From a virus, in the IMG/VR virus record IMGVR_UViG_3300048694_001042, positions 1 to 64,000 of that record: a stretch of 64,000 bases of DNA. One strand, written 5' to 3'. Made by a program: the position numbers and the translations under genes. The stretch's first letter is position 1. The number at the start of each line of letters is the position of its first letter. Positions 51,824-60,021 of the stretch are shown here, piece by piece. The notes beneath the pieces were generated by a model. The model saw nothing but the letters and a program-made list of their open reading frames with translations. It was not told the DNA's origin and did not search any database.

Positions 51824-53065
51824 ATGAAAAAAATCGGGTTTATTGGGATTGGCAAGCTAGGCTTAGACTGTGCTGAAGTAATGGCTGAAAAGCATGAAGT
51901 TCGCGGATATGACATCTATCCACGAACCAGTGATTCAGTAAAAGTCTGTGACATCAGCGAGCTGGTCAATGAAAGCGAGTGGATTTTTATCGCAGTCCCA
52001 ACACCACATGCCGAAGGCTATGATGGAAGTGTGCCAAGCTCGCACATGGAACCACGTGACTTCGGACACGACGCTGTGATTGACGCAATCAAGAACGTAA
52101 ACAAGTATGCTACATCTCCTAAAAAGGTTGTGCTGATTTCTACAGTGCTACCGGGCACAACACGCAAGCACTTTTATCCTTTGCTGGACAAGCAACATCA
52201 GTTCTTGTACAATCCCTACTTGATTGCCATGGGATCAGTAAAATGGGACATGGCCAATCCTGAAATGGTCATGATTGGTACAGAAGATGGCAACCCCAAT
52301 GCTCTGGCCGGTGAGTTGATTGATTTGTACAAAACCATGATGCAAAACAATCCACGCTATGAAATTGGTACCTGGGACGAGTGCGAAGCAATCAAGATTT
52401 TCTACAATACCTTTATTTCAGCCAAGGTTGGTCTGGTCAACATGATTCAAGACTTTGCCATGCGTATTGGACACATCAACGTTGACGTTGTGACCAATGC
52501 TCTAGCTCGAAGCACCATGCGTATCATGGGACCCAAGTACATGACCGCAGGCATGGGCGATGCAGGCGCTTGCCACCCACGTGACAACATTGCTCTGCGT
52601 TGGTTGGCCAAAGAGTACAATTTGGGCTATGACTTGTTTGACACAGTGATGCATGCCAGAGAAATCCAAGCCAAAAACTTGGCCATGTTCTTGGTGGACT
52701 TGAGTGTGATGAACGACAACTTGCCCATTGCCATTCACGGCAAAGCATACAAGCCCGACGTTCCCTACTGCATTGGTAGCTACAGCACCTTGGTTGGACA
52801 CTATGTTGAACAAGAAGGTAAATCGGTTGTGTACGTCGATCCCTTGGCCGATGATCCAACCAACGTGGTTGAAAAGGTTGGTGGACCTGCAATCTTTTTA
52901 TGGGCACATGATCGCAAGATCACTTACGAATACACTGGTGACCAACCCGAAACTCAACCTTATTGTGAAATCCTCCCAGGATCCATTATTGTTGACCCTT
53001 GGCGCAAGCTGAAATCGGGCAACGGCATTGAAGTTATTCATTACGGTAACACCCGTCAACAATAA
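51824..53065 (+). CDS. UDP-glucose/GDP-mannose-type 6-dehydrogenase
   Basis: A 413-residue nucleotide-sugar dehydrogenase that oxidises a UDP- or GDP-hexose to the uronic acid. The N-terminal Rossmann motif GFIGIGKLG is at 5-13, and the catalytic Cys lies in GACHPRDN near 250. The C-terminal domain (SYSTLVGHYVEQEGKSVVYVDP) is complete. AAGGA precedes the ATG. It would supply uronic acid sugars and connects by function to the glycan cluster at 4558-9918. Confidence 0.88.
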   Translation: MKKIGFIGIGKLGLDCAEVMAEKHEVRGYDIYPRTSDSVKVCDISELVNESEWIFIAVPTPHAEGYDGSVPSSHMEPRDFGHDAVIDAIKNVNKYATSPKKVVLISTVLPGTTRKHFYPLLDKQHQFLYNPYLIAMGSVKWDMANPEMVMIGTEDGNPNALAGELIDLYKTMMQNNPRYEIGTWDECEAIKIFYNTFISAKVGLVNMIQDFAMRIGHINVDVVTNALARSTMRIMGPKYMTAGMGDAGACHPRDNIALRWLAKEYNLGYDLFDTVMHAREIQAKNLAMFLVDLSVMNDNLPIAIHGKAYKPDVPYCIGSYSTLVGHYVEQEGKSVVYVDPLADDPTNVVEKVGGPAIFLWAHDRKITYEYTGDQPETQPYCEILPGSIIVDPWRKLKSGNGIEVIHYGNTRQQ

Positions 53066-53066
53066 C

Positions 53067-53095
53067 TTGACAAATAAACCCAATACGTGTATAAT
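53067..53095 (+). promoter_or_regulatory. uvsE promoter, leaderless
   Basis: TTGACA (53067-53072), 17-nt spacer, TATAAT (53090-53095). The ATG at 53102 starts 6 nt later with no ribosome site. Confidence 0.85.
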
Positions 53096-53101
53096 TACAC
53101 T

Positions 53102-54121
53102 ATGACTACACGTATTGGCTTTTGCTGCAAATGGCTCGATGACCCTGCTGAAACTGCAGGCCGTAAACCCACGTCTGAGAGCCGTGACCTAAATGGACGT
53201 TCCACTACCATGCGTTGGCTCCGTGAACATGCGGACGAAGCCGAACAACGCCAGTGGGACATTATGAACCACAATGCCCGTGCGGCTCTGCTTATGGTAG
53301 AACGTGTGGGCACACTGCCTCCTGAACGCAGAATGGTGCGTCTGGGTAGCGAAATGCTACAAGGCTACACAGAACCTTCATGGATAGATTGGTGGCAACG
53401 ACGTGAAATACAAGATCACTGTGAACGAATCTTTGCGCCGGTTGGAGACGCTGCTCGGCGTCTTGGTGTACGGCTATCCTTCCATCCAGGGCAATTTTGT
53501 GTACTGGCAAGCGAGTCGGATGAAATCGTGGAGAGATCCATACTCGAGTTTGAGTATCATACAGACATGGCGCGGTGGATGGGATTTGGCCATGACTTTC
53601 ATGATTCGGGATTCAAGATCAACGTACACTTATCGGGCAAAGGCGGTCCTGCTAAGTTTTTGCAGACGCTGAAACGTCTGTCACCTGAGGCTAGAAACCT
53701 TATCACTATCGAAAACGACGAGATGTCAAATGGGCTTGATACTACTTTACTTGTGGCTGAGCATTGTGCTCTTGTGCTGGATATTCATCACCACTGGGTC
53801 AAAACAGGCGAATATATCGACCCCGCGGACGCTCGTGTTCAGCGGGTTCGTGAGTCTTGGCGTGGTGAGCGTCCTGTACTCCATTTTTCTACTAGCCGCG
53901 AAGATATTTTGGTTGACCATGATCCAAACGTTCGACCAGACCTTGCTGCTCTTATTGCTGGAGGTCATAAAAAACAGCAACTCCGGGCACACAGTGACTT
54001 CTATTGGAACCATGCTGTGAACGACTGGGCCTTGAGCTTTGCTGATCGCTTTGACATACAATGCGAGGCCAAGGGCAAGAACCTAGCAAGTGAACAGATC
54101 TATGAACGACTTATTGGTTAA
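53102..54121 (+). CDS. uvsE: UV damage endonuclease (UvsE/UVDE)
   Basis: A 339-residue TIM-barrel endonuclease that nicks DNA 5' to pyrimidine dimers and other distorting lesions. Metal-ligand patterns include RLSFHPGQF near 125-133, a KINVHLSGKGG segment near 173-184, TIENDE near 202, and LDIHHHW near 225. ATG 53102 is used because it matches the promoter and gives the conserved start (TRIGFCCKWL). It allows dimer repair without the host nucleotide-excision system. Confidence 0.92.
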   Translation: MTTRIGFCCKWLDDPAETAGRKPTSESRDLNGRSTTMRWLREHADEAEQRQWDIMNHNARAALLMVERVGTLPPERRMVRLGSEMLQGYTEPSWIDWWQRREIQDHCERIFAPVGDAARRLGVRLSFHPGQFCVLASESDEIVERSILEFEYHTDMARWMGFGHDFHDSGFKINVHLSGKGGPAKFLQTLKRLSPEARNLITIENDEMSNGLDTTLLVAEHCALVLDIHHHWVKTGEYIDPADARVQRVRESWRGERPVLHFSTSREDILVDHDPNVRPDLAALIAGGHKKQQLRAHSDFYWNHAVNDWALSFADRFDIQCEAKGKNLASEQIYERLIG

Positions 54122-54389
54122 TACCTTTAGTTGGATACGAGATGATTTCCGGTCTTATCCTACTAGGTTTGTTGTTGAGTTGCTTGCTTGGGCTATTAGC
54201 ATTGGGTGCAGTATTACTATGGCTCTTACTGTCCCCAACCCACCCTTACTCACCTTATATCCTATTTGGATCTCTGGTTGCGCCATGTATGCTTGGGCTG
54301 CTTATACTAGGAAATCATTTGGCATGCTGGTTAACTACCTGCTTCTTGTGACCATTGATTCAGTTGGCCTATTTAGGATGCTTATGTAA
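54102..54389 (+). CDS. Membrane protein
   Basis: A 95-residue protein overlapping the uvsE end by 20 nt. At least two membrane segments (about 24-42 and 48-65) and a hydrophobic end are visible. Function unknown. Confidence 0.65.
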   Translation: MNDLLVNTFSWIRDDFRSYPTRFVVELLAWAISIGCSITMALTVPNPPLLTLYPIWISGCAMYAWAAYTRKSFGMLVNYLLLVTIDSVGLFRMLM

Positions 54390-54461
54390 GCAGATATTTC
54401 TTTCGTTTAGTTACCATAAGTAATAGGTACTCAAGTACGCTATACTCTAAGGTGAACAATA

Positions 54462-55913
54462 ATGATAAGAACTATCACTGCGGGGTTACTTGCCGTTTCA
54501 ATGGCCGGAGCCGTTTCCGCACAAACTCTAATTAATCAAAGCTCTATATCCAGTGGATATGGATCTGCTAGCTTAATAGATACCAACAGTACTTCTAACT
54601 CAGTTAGTACTGTTAATACCACAAATACCAGCACAGCTACGACTAACAGCACCGCTACCAGTACTGTTACGTCCACCAACGTAAACACCAACAACAACGT
54701 AAACAGTGGTGCTGTGACTTATACCAACAACAACGTAAACAGTGGGTCGGTAACCTATACCAACAACAACGTTGCGTCGGGGGAAGTAACATACAACAAC
54801 GTAAACAGTGGCACAGTGAATTACAACAACACAAATACCAGCACTGCCACAAATACTAACAACAACACAAATACCAGCACAAGCACCAATACAAACACAA
54901 ACAACAACACAAATACCAACACCAGTACCAGCACTGCTACAAACACCAACAATAACACAAATACCAGTACCAGTACCAATACAAACACAAACAACAACAC
55001 AAATACCAACACAAATACCAGCACATCAACCAACACCAACAACAACACAAATACCAACACTAGTACCAATACAAACACCAATACAAACATAAACACCAAT
55101 AACGGTACTATGAATTACAACAACACCAACACAAGCACAGCCACTAACACAAACAACAACACCAGTACCAGTACTGCAACTAACACAAACAACAACACCA
55201 GTACTAGCACCAACACAAACACCAATAACAATACCAACACATCAACTAGTACCAACACAAACACCAATAACAATACAAGTACCAGTAACAACGTGAACAC
55301 TAACACAAATACCAGTACTGCTACAAATACTAATACCAACAACAATACCAATACCAGTACAAGTAACAATGTGAATACAAACACCAATACGTCGACTAGC
55401 ACCAGTACAAGTAGTAACAACAACGTCAACCAAAACGTACAAACTGGAGACATGACCAATCGTAATATTAACGATACTACAATTACACAAAAGATTATTC
55501 AGCCTCCACCAACTGCTATTGCTCCAATGATGATGAGCGGCGGCAACCAAGACCTGTGTACAACTGGCACATCCAGTGCTGTACAAACACAAATCTTTGG
55601 TGTGTCAACAGGCGGTACAGTACGTGACTTGAATTGTGAACGTTTGAAGTTGAGCAAGACATTGTTTGATATGGGTATGAAAGTTGCTGCCGTTGCTACA
55701 ATGTGCCAAGACAAGCGTGTTTGGGATGCTATGATGGCTGCAGGAACACCTTGCCCATACGAAGGCAAGATTGGTGAACAGGCCAAGGCTGCATGGGAAG
55801 CAAACCCAACCAAGGTACCACCTGAACCAGAAAAGGAAGTGAAAGATGACACTTATCAGAAAGTTGGCTTTGGTGCTCTTATTGGCATCTTGGTTAACAA
55901 GTGGTTCAACTAA
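54462..55913 (+). CDS. Secreted Asn/Thr/Ser-repeat protein
   Basis: A 483-residue protein with a signal peptide (MIRTITAGLLAVSMAGAVSAQ). Residues about 40-330 are almost only Asn, Thr and Ser with a few Ala and Val, in short repeats such as NTNTST and NNVNSG. The C-terminal 150 residues are ordinary: LCTTGTSSAVQTQIFG, Cys residues (CERLK, MCQDKRVW, TPCPYEGKIG), and a final membrane-like segment (VGFGALIGILVNKWF). A TATACT box (54441-54446) and a TAAGGTG site precede it. A surface-displayed or envelope protein is likely; the role is unknown. Confidence 0.8.
   Translation: MIRTITAGLLAVSMAGAVSAQTLINQSSISSGYGSASLIDTNSTSNSVSTVNTTNTSTATTNSTATSTVTSTNVNTNNNVNSGAVTYTNNNVNSGSVTYTNNNVASGEVTYNNVNSGTVNYNNTNTSTATNTNNNTNTSTSTNTNTNNNTNTNTSTSTATNTNNNTNTSTSTNTNTNNNTNTNTNTSTSTNTNNNTNTNTSTNTNTNTNINTNNGTMNYNNTNTSTATNTNNNTSTSTATNTNNNTSTSTNTNTNNNTNTSTSTNTNTNNNTSTSNNVNTNTNTSTATNTNTNNNTNTSTSNNVNTNTNTSTSTSTSSNNNVNQNVQTGDMTNRNINDTTITQKIIQPPPTAIAPMMMSGGNQDLCTTGTSSAVQTQIFGVSTGGTVRDLNCERLKLSKTLFDMGMKVAAVATMCQDKRVWDAMMAAGTPCPYEGKIGEQAKAAWEANPTKVPPEPEKEVKDDTYQKVGFGALIGILVNKWFN
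54600..55440 (+). repeat. Low-complexity AAYACN-type coding repeats
   Basis: A run of short imperfect repeats built of AAC/AAT and ACA/ACC codons (plus AGT/AGC) that encodes the Asn/Thr/Ser region. Third-base variation is high, so the repeat is kept at protein level rather than as exact DNA copies. It also makes long open frames on the opposite strand (Val/Leu/Phe runs) that are not genes. Confidence 0.85.
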
Positions 55914-57834
55914 CAGCCAAGAACTAGTACCTGGTCAAGTTTATAACACACAAAACTTGACCAATAACTCTACTTCTGCCAGTTCTACTACTGGAACTTG
56001 GCAGAACGTTGGTTTGTGGAATCAGGGATTGCCATGCTGGGCACCAGGCGGGCCCACCTATTGCGGACCAAAACCTTATTTCAATAACGGTAGTGTGAAC
56101 TTTTCCTATGGCACCACTGACTTGAATCAAGTAGTGAACATTGCTGCGGCATTGCCTACCAGCAGCACTGGATTGAGAGTTAATGGTTTCAATTTTGGAT
56201 TCACTGCTAAAAACGGCAATGGCTGGGACGATGGTCGCCAAGACTATCTTGCAGCCTATGTTAAATTCCGTGACACTAGTGGGGCTGTGGTTGCCAATTA
56301 CGACTACTCCGGCAGTACCAATCGCCAATACAACTGGACCACATTTAATTTTAGTGAGACATTTACTACACCTTATGCTGCCAAAGATTTGAGCACAGCG
56401 CAATACGGGTTTGTTGGAAGAGACAACAACTTCTGGGCCGGACCATACGGACCTGAAATCCAAGGAATAAATTTCAGTTTGAAATATTCAGTAGACCCTT
56501 GTGTGAAAGATCCGCTGTCAAGCCCAACCTGTTCAGGCTTCTTGGACGCATTGAGTAAAACAACTGGTGCAACCTCCACTTCGGCAACAACTACCACAGC
56601 TTCGCCTGCCACAGTGGCAGCAACTACAACAACTGAAACACCAGTTACAACAACTACCACAACAGTATCTGGACCACCACCTTCTGCGGTTTCTGCTGAT
56701 TTGTTGTCTAAGATTGTGGAAAGCAATCGAACTGCTAATGCAGCCTCTGCGGCCAGCATTACAGCCGCCACAAATCTAAATGACAAATCTTCTGTGGCAG
56801 CATTTGCGCTGTCAGTGATTGCAAAAAATGCAGCCAATGACCGAGCAATACAAGAAAAAGCAGTAGGAGATGCAATAGCTTCTGCCAATGCGGCTGCAAC
56901 AGCAGCAGTTGAGCAGGCACAAGCAATTGCATTGACTCAAAGTCTAGCCAGTGCAAACACTGCCAATAGACTTGCTGGAGCTGCGGTTGCAAGCAGTGGT
57001 CCAGCGCCTGGCGTTAATACTGCTGCATCAGTTCCAGCAGCTGGAGTCAATAATGCGGTGACAGGTCCAGCACCTGGTGCTACTATTGCAAATAATGCCA
57101 CTGTGGTGACCAATAACACAGGTGCAATACAAACTGGCAACAACAATAATATCACAGCACAGAACAGTTTACCATTGCTAGCCCCAGCACCTGCACCGGT
57201 TGTGGAAAACACTGCACCAACGCAATCAACTGCGCCAGTAGTTCAAACAGCAGTGGTGCAAAATAACAATGTTTCCTTGCCAAGTACTACGCCAGTTGTA
57301 GCCAGTTTTGAGCTGTTACCGCCATCGATCTCAACTGCAACACAACCTGTGACATCAAACCCTGCACAAGGATTAAACGTAGCAATAACATCTACACCAT
57401 TTACGCCTGCACCAGTTTTTGTTTCACCGGCGCCAGTTTTTGTTTCACCAGCGCCAGTAATTGAATTGCCAAAATTCAAAGAAGTCGAAAGCAGTCGTAA
57501 CATAGACATGAGCTCACCCACTGACTTTGTTGCTGGATATGTAAACACCAAACACAACCTAAATGACATGCAAGCCACAACAAACGCACCAGCAGTGAAC
57601 AGCAAAGCACAAGACAATGATGCTGCCGGTGGCGTTACTATTGCAGCCATTGCAAAAATGCCACCAGGATACGATCTATATACGTCACTGTCAATTAGAG
57701 ATGCAAACTTCTACAAGCCAGAAGAGTTGTATCGTGGACAAAAGACTGTGGACAATGTTAGATTACTAAGAGGTTTGACTGGAGCTAGTGATAGAGTCCA
57801 TCAAGAAATGGTTGATAGCCAATATAACAAATAA
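55846..57834 (+). CDS. Large secreted protein with Ala/Thr/Val-rich repeats
   Basis: A 662-residue protein with a signal peptide (MTLIRKLALVLLLASWLTSG). Residues about 60-215 form a beta-rich domain with a distinctive FNFGFTAKNGNGWDDGRQDYLAAYVKF segment that recurs in marine phages without known role. Residues 235-480 are Thr/Ala/Pro/Val-rich and disordered, including coil-like Ala stretches. It overlaps the preceding secreted gene by 68 nt, so both are one unit. A periplasmic or cell-surface role is inferred. Confidence 0.75.
   Translation: MTLIRKLALVLLLASWLTSGSTNSQELVPGQVYNTQNLTNNSTSASSTTGTWQNVGLWNQGLPCWAPGGPTYCGPKPYFNNGSVNFSYGTTDLNQVVNIAAALPTSSTGLRVNGFNFGFTAKNGNGWDDGRQDYLAAYVKFRDTSGAVVANYDYSGSTNRQYNWTTFNFSETFTTPYAAKDLSTAQYGFVGRDNNFWAGPYGPEIQGINFSLKYSVDPCVKDPLSSPTCSGFLDALSKTTGATSTSATTTTASPATVAATTTTETPVTTTTTTVSGPPPSAVSADLLSKIVESNRTANAASAASITAATNLNDKSSVAAFALSVIAKNAANDRAIQEKAVGDAIASANAAATAAVEQAQAIALTQSLASANTANRLAGAAVASSGPAPGVNTAASVPAAGVNNAVTGPAPGATIANNATVVTNNTGAIQTGNNNNITAQNSLPLLAPAPAPVVENTAPTQSTAPVVQTAVVQNNNVSLPSTTPVVASFELLPPSISTATQPVTSNPAQGLNVAITSTPFTPAPVFVSPAPVFVSPAPVIELPKFKEVESSRNIDMSSPTDFVAGYVNTKHNLNDMQATTNAPAVNSKAQDNDAAGGVTIAAIAKMPPGYDLYTSLSIRDANFYKPEELYRGQKTVDNVRLLRGLTGASDRVHQEMVDSQYNK
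57412..57453 (+). repeat. 21-bp tandem duplication inside the secreted gene
   Basis: Two copies (57412-57432 and 57433-57453) that differ at one base and encode PVFVSPA twice. Likely a recent slippage event. Confidence 0.7.
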
Positions 57835-57849
57835 TAAAAGGAGCCAGAA

Positions 57850-58437
57850 ATGGGAGAGGAAATCAAAGACTTAAACAAGGAAGTCGACAAATTAGAAGAA
57901 GCAGCCAAAAAGTACGCTAGCAAGGACACAGTGATCAGCATTGGTGGGTATGAATTCACGCCGGCCAAGCTCATGGTAGCATTTACGTTAGCCAGTTCAC
58001 TGCTAGGCGGTTTGTATGGTGCGTTTGAAGTGTACAAAGACTACATAGGCATGAAGAAAAAGATTGCTGAATACACAGCACCAGACCTGTCAGGATTTGA
58101 CAAACGTCTGGCCGTGATTGAAGAAAACAGTCAAAAAGCGTCGGACTACACTCGTGATATCAAAACTGATTTGAAGAGTGACATTCGCCGCAATGAGTCA
58201 GTCACAGAACAAGTGGAACGCAGTGTCAAACAAGCACAGCGCGAAACTGAACAAGAGATGCGTCAAGCACGCAAAGATGTGCGTGAAGACCTGGACAAGG
58301 CACGCAATGAAGTCAATGCTATCCGCAAGGAAATGGCAGAAGCACGTAGAGAAATTTCACGTGAAGTTGAGCAACTCAAACGTGAAGTAGATGGCAAGAT
58401 TCAAAAGGCCATCGACAATCCCTTGGCTAACAAATAA
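57850..58437 (+). CDS. Membrane-anchored coiled-coil protein
   Basis: A 195-residue protein with one membrane segment near residues 38-56 (AKLMVAFTLASSLLGGLYG) and a long, highly charged coiled coil from about 85 to 185. AAAGGAG precedes the ATG, and its stop overlaps the next start (TAATG). Function unknown; a link between membrane and virion or DNA is possible. Confidence 0.75.
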   Translation: MGEEIKDLNKEVDKLEEAAKKYASKDTVISIGGYEFTPAKLMVAFTLASSLLGGLYGAFEVYKDYIGMKKKIAEYTAPDLSGFDKRLAVIEENSQKASDYTRDIKTDLKSDIRRNESVTEQVERSVKQAQRETEQEMRQARKDVREDLDKARNEVNAIRKEMAEARREISREVEQLKREVDGKIQKAIDNPLANK

Positions 58438-58589
58438 TGTATACCACTTACTTCTTAATAGGGTTTGTTACATCGTTTGGATGGTGGTCAGCAGGCAAAG
58501 TACAAAAGTCAGTTGACAACACTGTTGTTGAAATAAGGGTTGAAACCAAGACAGTTGCACCTGCCAAACCAACGACCGATGCAAAGTAA
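58437..58589 (+). CDS. 50-residue membrane protein
   Basis: Starts in the upstream stop (TAATG). It has one N-terminal hydrophobic segment (YFLIGFVTSFGWWSAG) and a Thr/Lys/Pro-rich tail. It is coupled to the coiled-coil membrane gene. Function unknown. Confidence 0.65.
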   Translation: MYTTYFLIGFVTSFGWWSAGKVQKSVDNTVVEIRVETKTVAPAKPTTDAK

Positions 58590-58595
58590 AATGCC

Positions 58596-59147
58596 ATGGT
58601 CGATCCTATTTCCATTGGCGCAGCGTATCTAGTTGCCAAAACAGCAGTAGGTGGAATCAAGGAAGCTATTAGGCTTGGAAAAGACGCTGGTGAAATAGCC
58701 GGCGAAATTTCCAAGTTTTTTCATTCTGCAGTCACAGTAGAAAAGGCTGCTAAAAAAATTGACGCTGACCGCGTGGTCAAGATGAAGCAGGATGTCAAGA
58801 AAGGCGACCTCAAAGGCTATTACGAACTCACAGCCGAAGCTATGGACATTGCCATCAAGGCCGAAGAAGTCAAACGATTTGAAGAAGAAATCAAAGATAC
58901 GCTAATATGGTCCGGACGTGGACACATTTACTATACCATGGTAAGTGAACGCAATAGAATGGAAGCTGAACAGGCCCGAGCCATTGCTCTTGAAGAACTA
59001 GAGCAAGCTAGAATAGAACAAGAAAAGCAACATCAAAAAGAAATGACACGAGACTTGATGTGGTGCGCGGCTGCTATAACACTAACCGGCTTGTTTCTCT
59101 GGTGGGTGGTTGATTTTATGATAACCAAAAAAATGGGAGTTGTTTGA
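58596..59147 (+). CDS. Membrane-associated helical protein
   Basis: A 183-residue protein: a hydrophobic N-terminal helix, a coiled coil (about 85-150), and a C-terminal membrane segment (WCAAAITLTGLFLWWVVDFM). It resembles the conserved membrane/coiled-coil proteins of T4-like phages of aquatic bacteria. The minus-strand terminator lies inside its 3' end. Function unknown. Confidence 0.75.
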   Translation: MVDPISIGAAYLVAKTAVGGIKEAIRLGKDAGEIAGEISKFFHSAVTVEKAAKKIDADRVVKMKQDVKKGDLKGYYELTAEAMDIAIKAEEVKRFEEEIKDTLIWSGRGHIYYTMVSERNRMEAEQARAIALEELEQARIEQEKQHQKEMTRDLMWCAAAITLTGLFLWWVVDFMITKKMGVV

Positions 59148-59157
59148 CAACCCCCAT
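59127..59157 (-). terminator. Terminator of the minus-strand H1-tailed gene
   Basis: Reading on the minus strand, ATGGGGGTTGT pairs with ACAACTCCCAT (one mismatch, loop CAA), followed by seven T residues (plus-strand A run 59127-59133). It lies within the end of the convergent gene. Confidence 0.8.
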
Positions 59158-59165
59158 TGCGTAGA

Positions 59166-59513
59166 TTACTCTTTGGCTTTTTTAGCACGAGGCTTAGCCG
59201 GAGCTTTCATAGCTGCTGGCTTTTTTGCGGCTGCTTTTTTAGCTGCTGGCTTTTTAGCAGGTGTTTTTGTTTCTGTCTTGGCTTCTACTACCGGAGCAGG
59301 ATTGGCAGGATGCTTGTTCCACTCTTCTGCAGTCAAACTGTGTAGTCCCACACAATAACCAGACGGGCTACGACCGCAGCCGCACTTGGTTGGTTCTACC
59401 TTTGTGGTAGGTGCTTCGGCAGCAGGTGTTTCTACTTTGTAAGGCGCAACAGAGTCATTCTGGGCCGGGTGACCTTTTCGGTTTAATATAAAATCAAATA
59501 ATGTTTTGAACAT
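59166..59513 (-). CDS. CxC...C...H (CDGSH-like) protein with histone-H1-like tail
   Basis: A 115-residue protein on the minus strand. CGCGRSPSGYCVGLH at 44-58 has Cys44, Cys46, Cys54 and His58, almost the 3Cys-1His spacing of CDGSH iron-sulfur proteins (C-x-C-x7-C-x3-H rather than x8). The C-terminal 40 residues are Lys/Ala/Pro repeats (AKKPAAKKAAAKKPAA), like bacterial and eukaryotic histone-H1 tails, and should bind DNA or RNA. A metal- or redox-sensing nucleoid-like protein is a speculation. It is the only minus-strand gene in this region. Confidence 0.75.
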   Translation of the reverse strand: MFKTLFDFILNRKGHPAQNDSVAPYKVETPAAEAPTTKVEPTKCGCGRSPSGYCVGLHSLTAEEWNKHPANPAPVVEAKTETKTPAKKPAAKKAAAKKPAAMKAPAKPRAKKAKE

Positions 59514-59564
59514 TTGGTTCTCCTCGGGGGTATTTATTAGTGACCATTCACTACAAAAAACTTA

Positions 59565-59649
59565 TTGCACTGCACAAAAAAATCATATATAATAGTACAT
59601 AGGACGCTGAATAGGTCGGGTCCTATAGTAGACTTGCTTACTTAAGGAG
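59565..59649 (+). promoter_or_regulatory. Phasin-like gene promoter and two-part leader, ROSE-like
   Basis: TTGCAC (59565-59570), 17-nt spacer, TATAAT (59588-59593). A hairpin with ATAGGAC/GTCCTAT arms (59599-59605, 59620-59626) starts at the predicted transcript start and carries GGTCGGG. CTTGCTT (59633-59639) can pair with AAGGAG (59644-59649) around an ACTT loop. Confidence 0.6.
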
Positions 59650-59655
59650 AAAATT

Positions 59656-59937
59656 ATGTTTACACTAGACGCAACCATCGACGCCGTACAAAACGGTAAA
59701 AAACAATTCGTTAACACTTTCGTTCCAAACGAAAGCGTAAAAGAAACACTGAATAATTTCATTGACGCCCAAGCCGAATACACCAAGGCTGCGGTCAAAG
59801 TCGGACAAGACACAGCTACCAAGTTGGCTAGCGAAATGACCAAGGCCATTGGCGAAGCTGCCAAGTTTGACTACACCAAGTTTGGCGAAGGCGTAATGAA
59901 GGCCTATGACAACTTGGCCAAAGCCACTAAAAAGTAA
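59656..59937 (+). CDS. Phasin-like protein
   Basis: A 93-residue amphipathic helical protein (FIDAQAEYTKAAVKVGQDTATKLASEMTKA) resembling phasins, which coat polyhydroxyalkanoate granules. It is shorter than most phasins (about 110-190), so membership is tentative. It forms a single-gene unit with the chaperone-type leader and its own terminator, suggesting high expression. If it is a phasin, it may mobilise or protect storage granules or act as a small chaperone. Confidence 0.6.
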   Translation: MFTLDATIDAVQNGKKQFVNTFVPNESVKETLNNFIDAQAEYTKAAVKVGQDTATKLASEMTKAIGEAAKFDYTKFGEGVMKAYDNLAKATKK

Positions 59938-59958
59938 TACCTAAGTATTATCCGTACA

Positions 59959-59984
59959 AGCCCCTGTTTTAGGGGCTTTTTTTT
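59959..59984 (+). terminator. Rho-independent terminator
   Basis: AGCCCC (59959-59964), loop TGTTTTA, GGGGCT (59972-59977), then T residues. Cassette promoter F begins 3 nt later. Confidence 0.9.
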
Positions 59985-59986
59985 GG

Positions 59987-60015
59987 TTGACCAGTAATTC
60001 CCGTTTTGTTATAAT
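59987..60015 (+). promoter_or_regulatory. Cassette promoter F, leaderless
   Basis: TTGACC (59987-59992), 17-nt spacer, TATAAT (60010-60015), extended TGT. The ATG at 60022 starts 6 nt after the -10 box. Confidence 0.85.
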
Positions 60016-60021
60016 TTGAAC

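Noticed and set aside
54600-55440. Repeat array as a CRISPR candidate
   Set aside because: Repeats are short, imperfect, in frame and without spacers of constant length; they encode protein.
54821-55459. Long minus-strand open frames rich in Val, Leu and Phe
   Set aside because: They are the reverse complement of the Asn/Thr repeat region; the biased codons remove stops. No start signals or usual protein composition.
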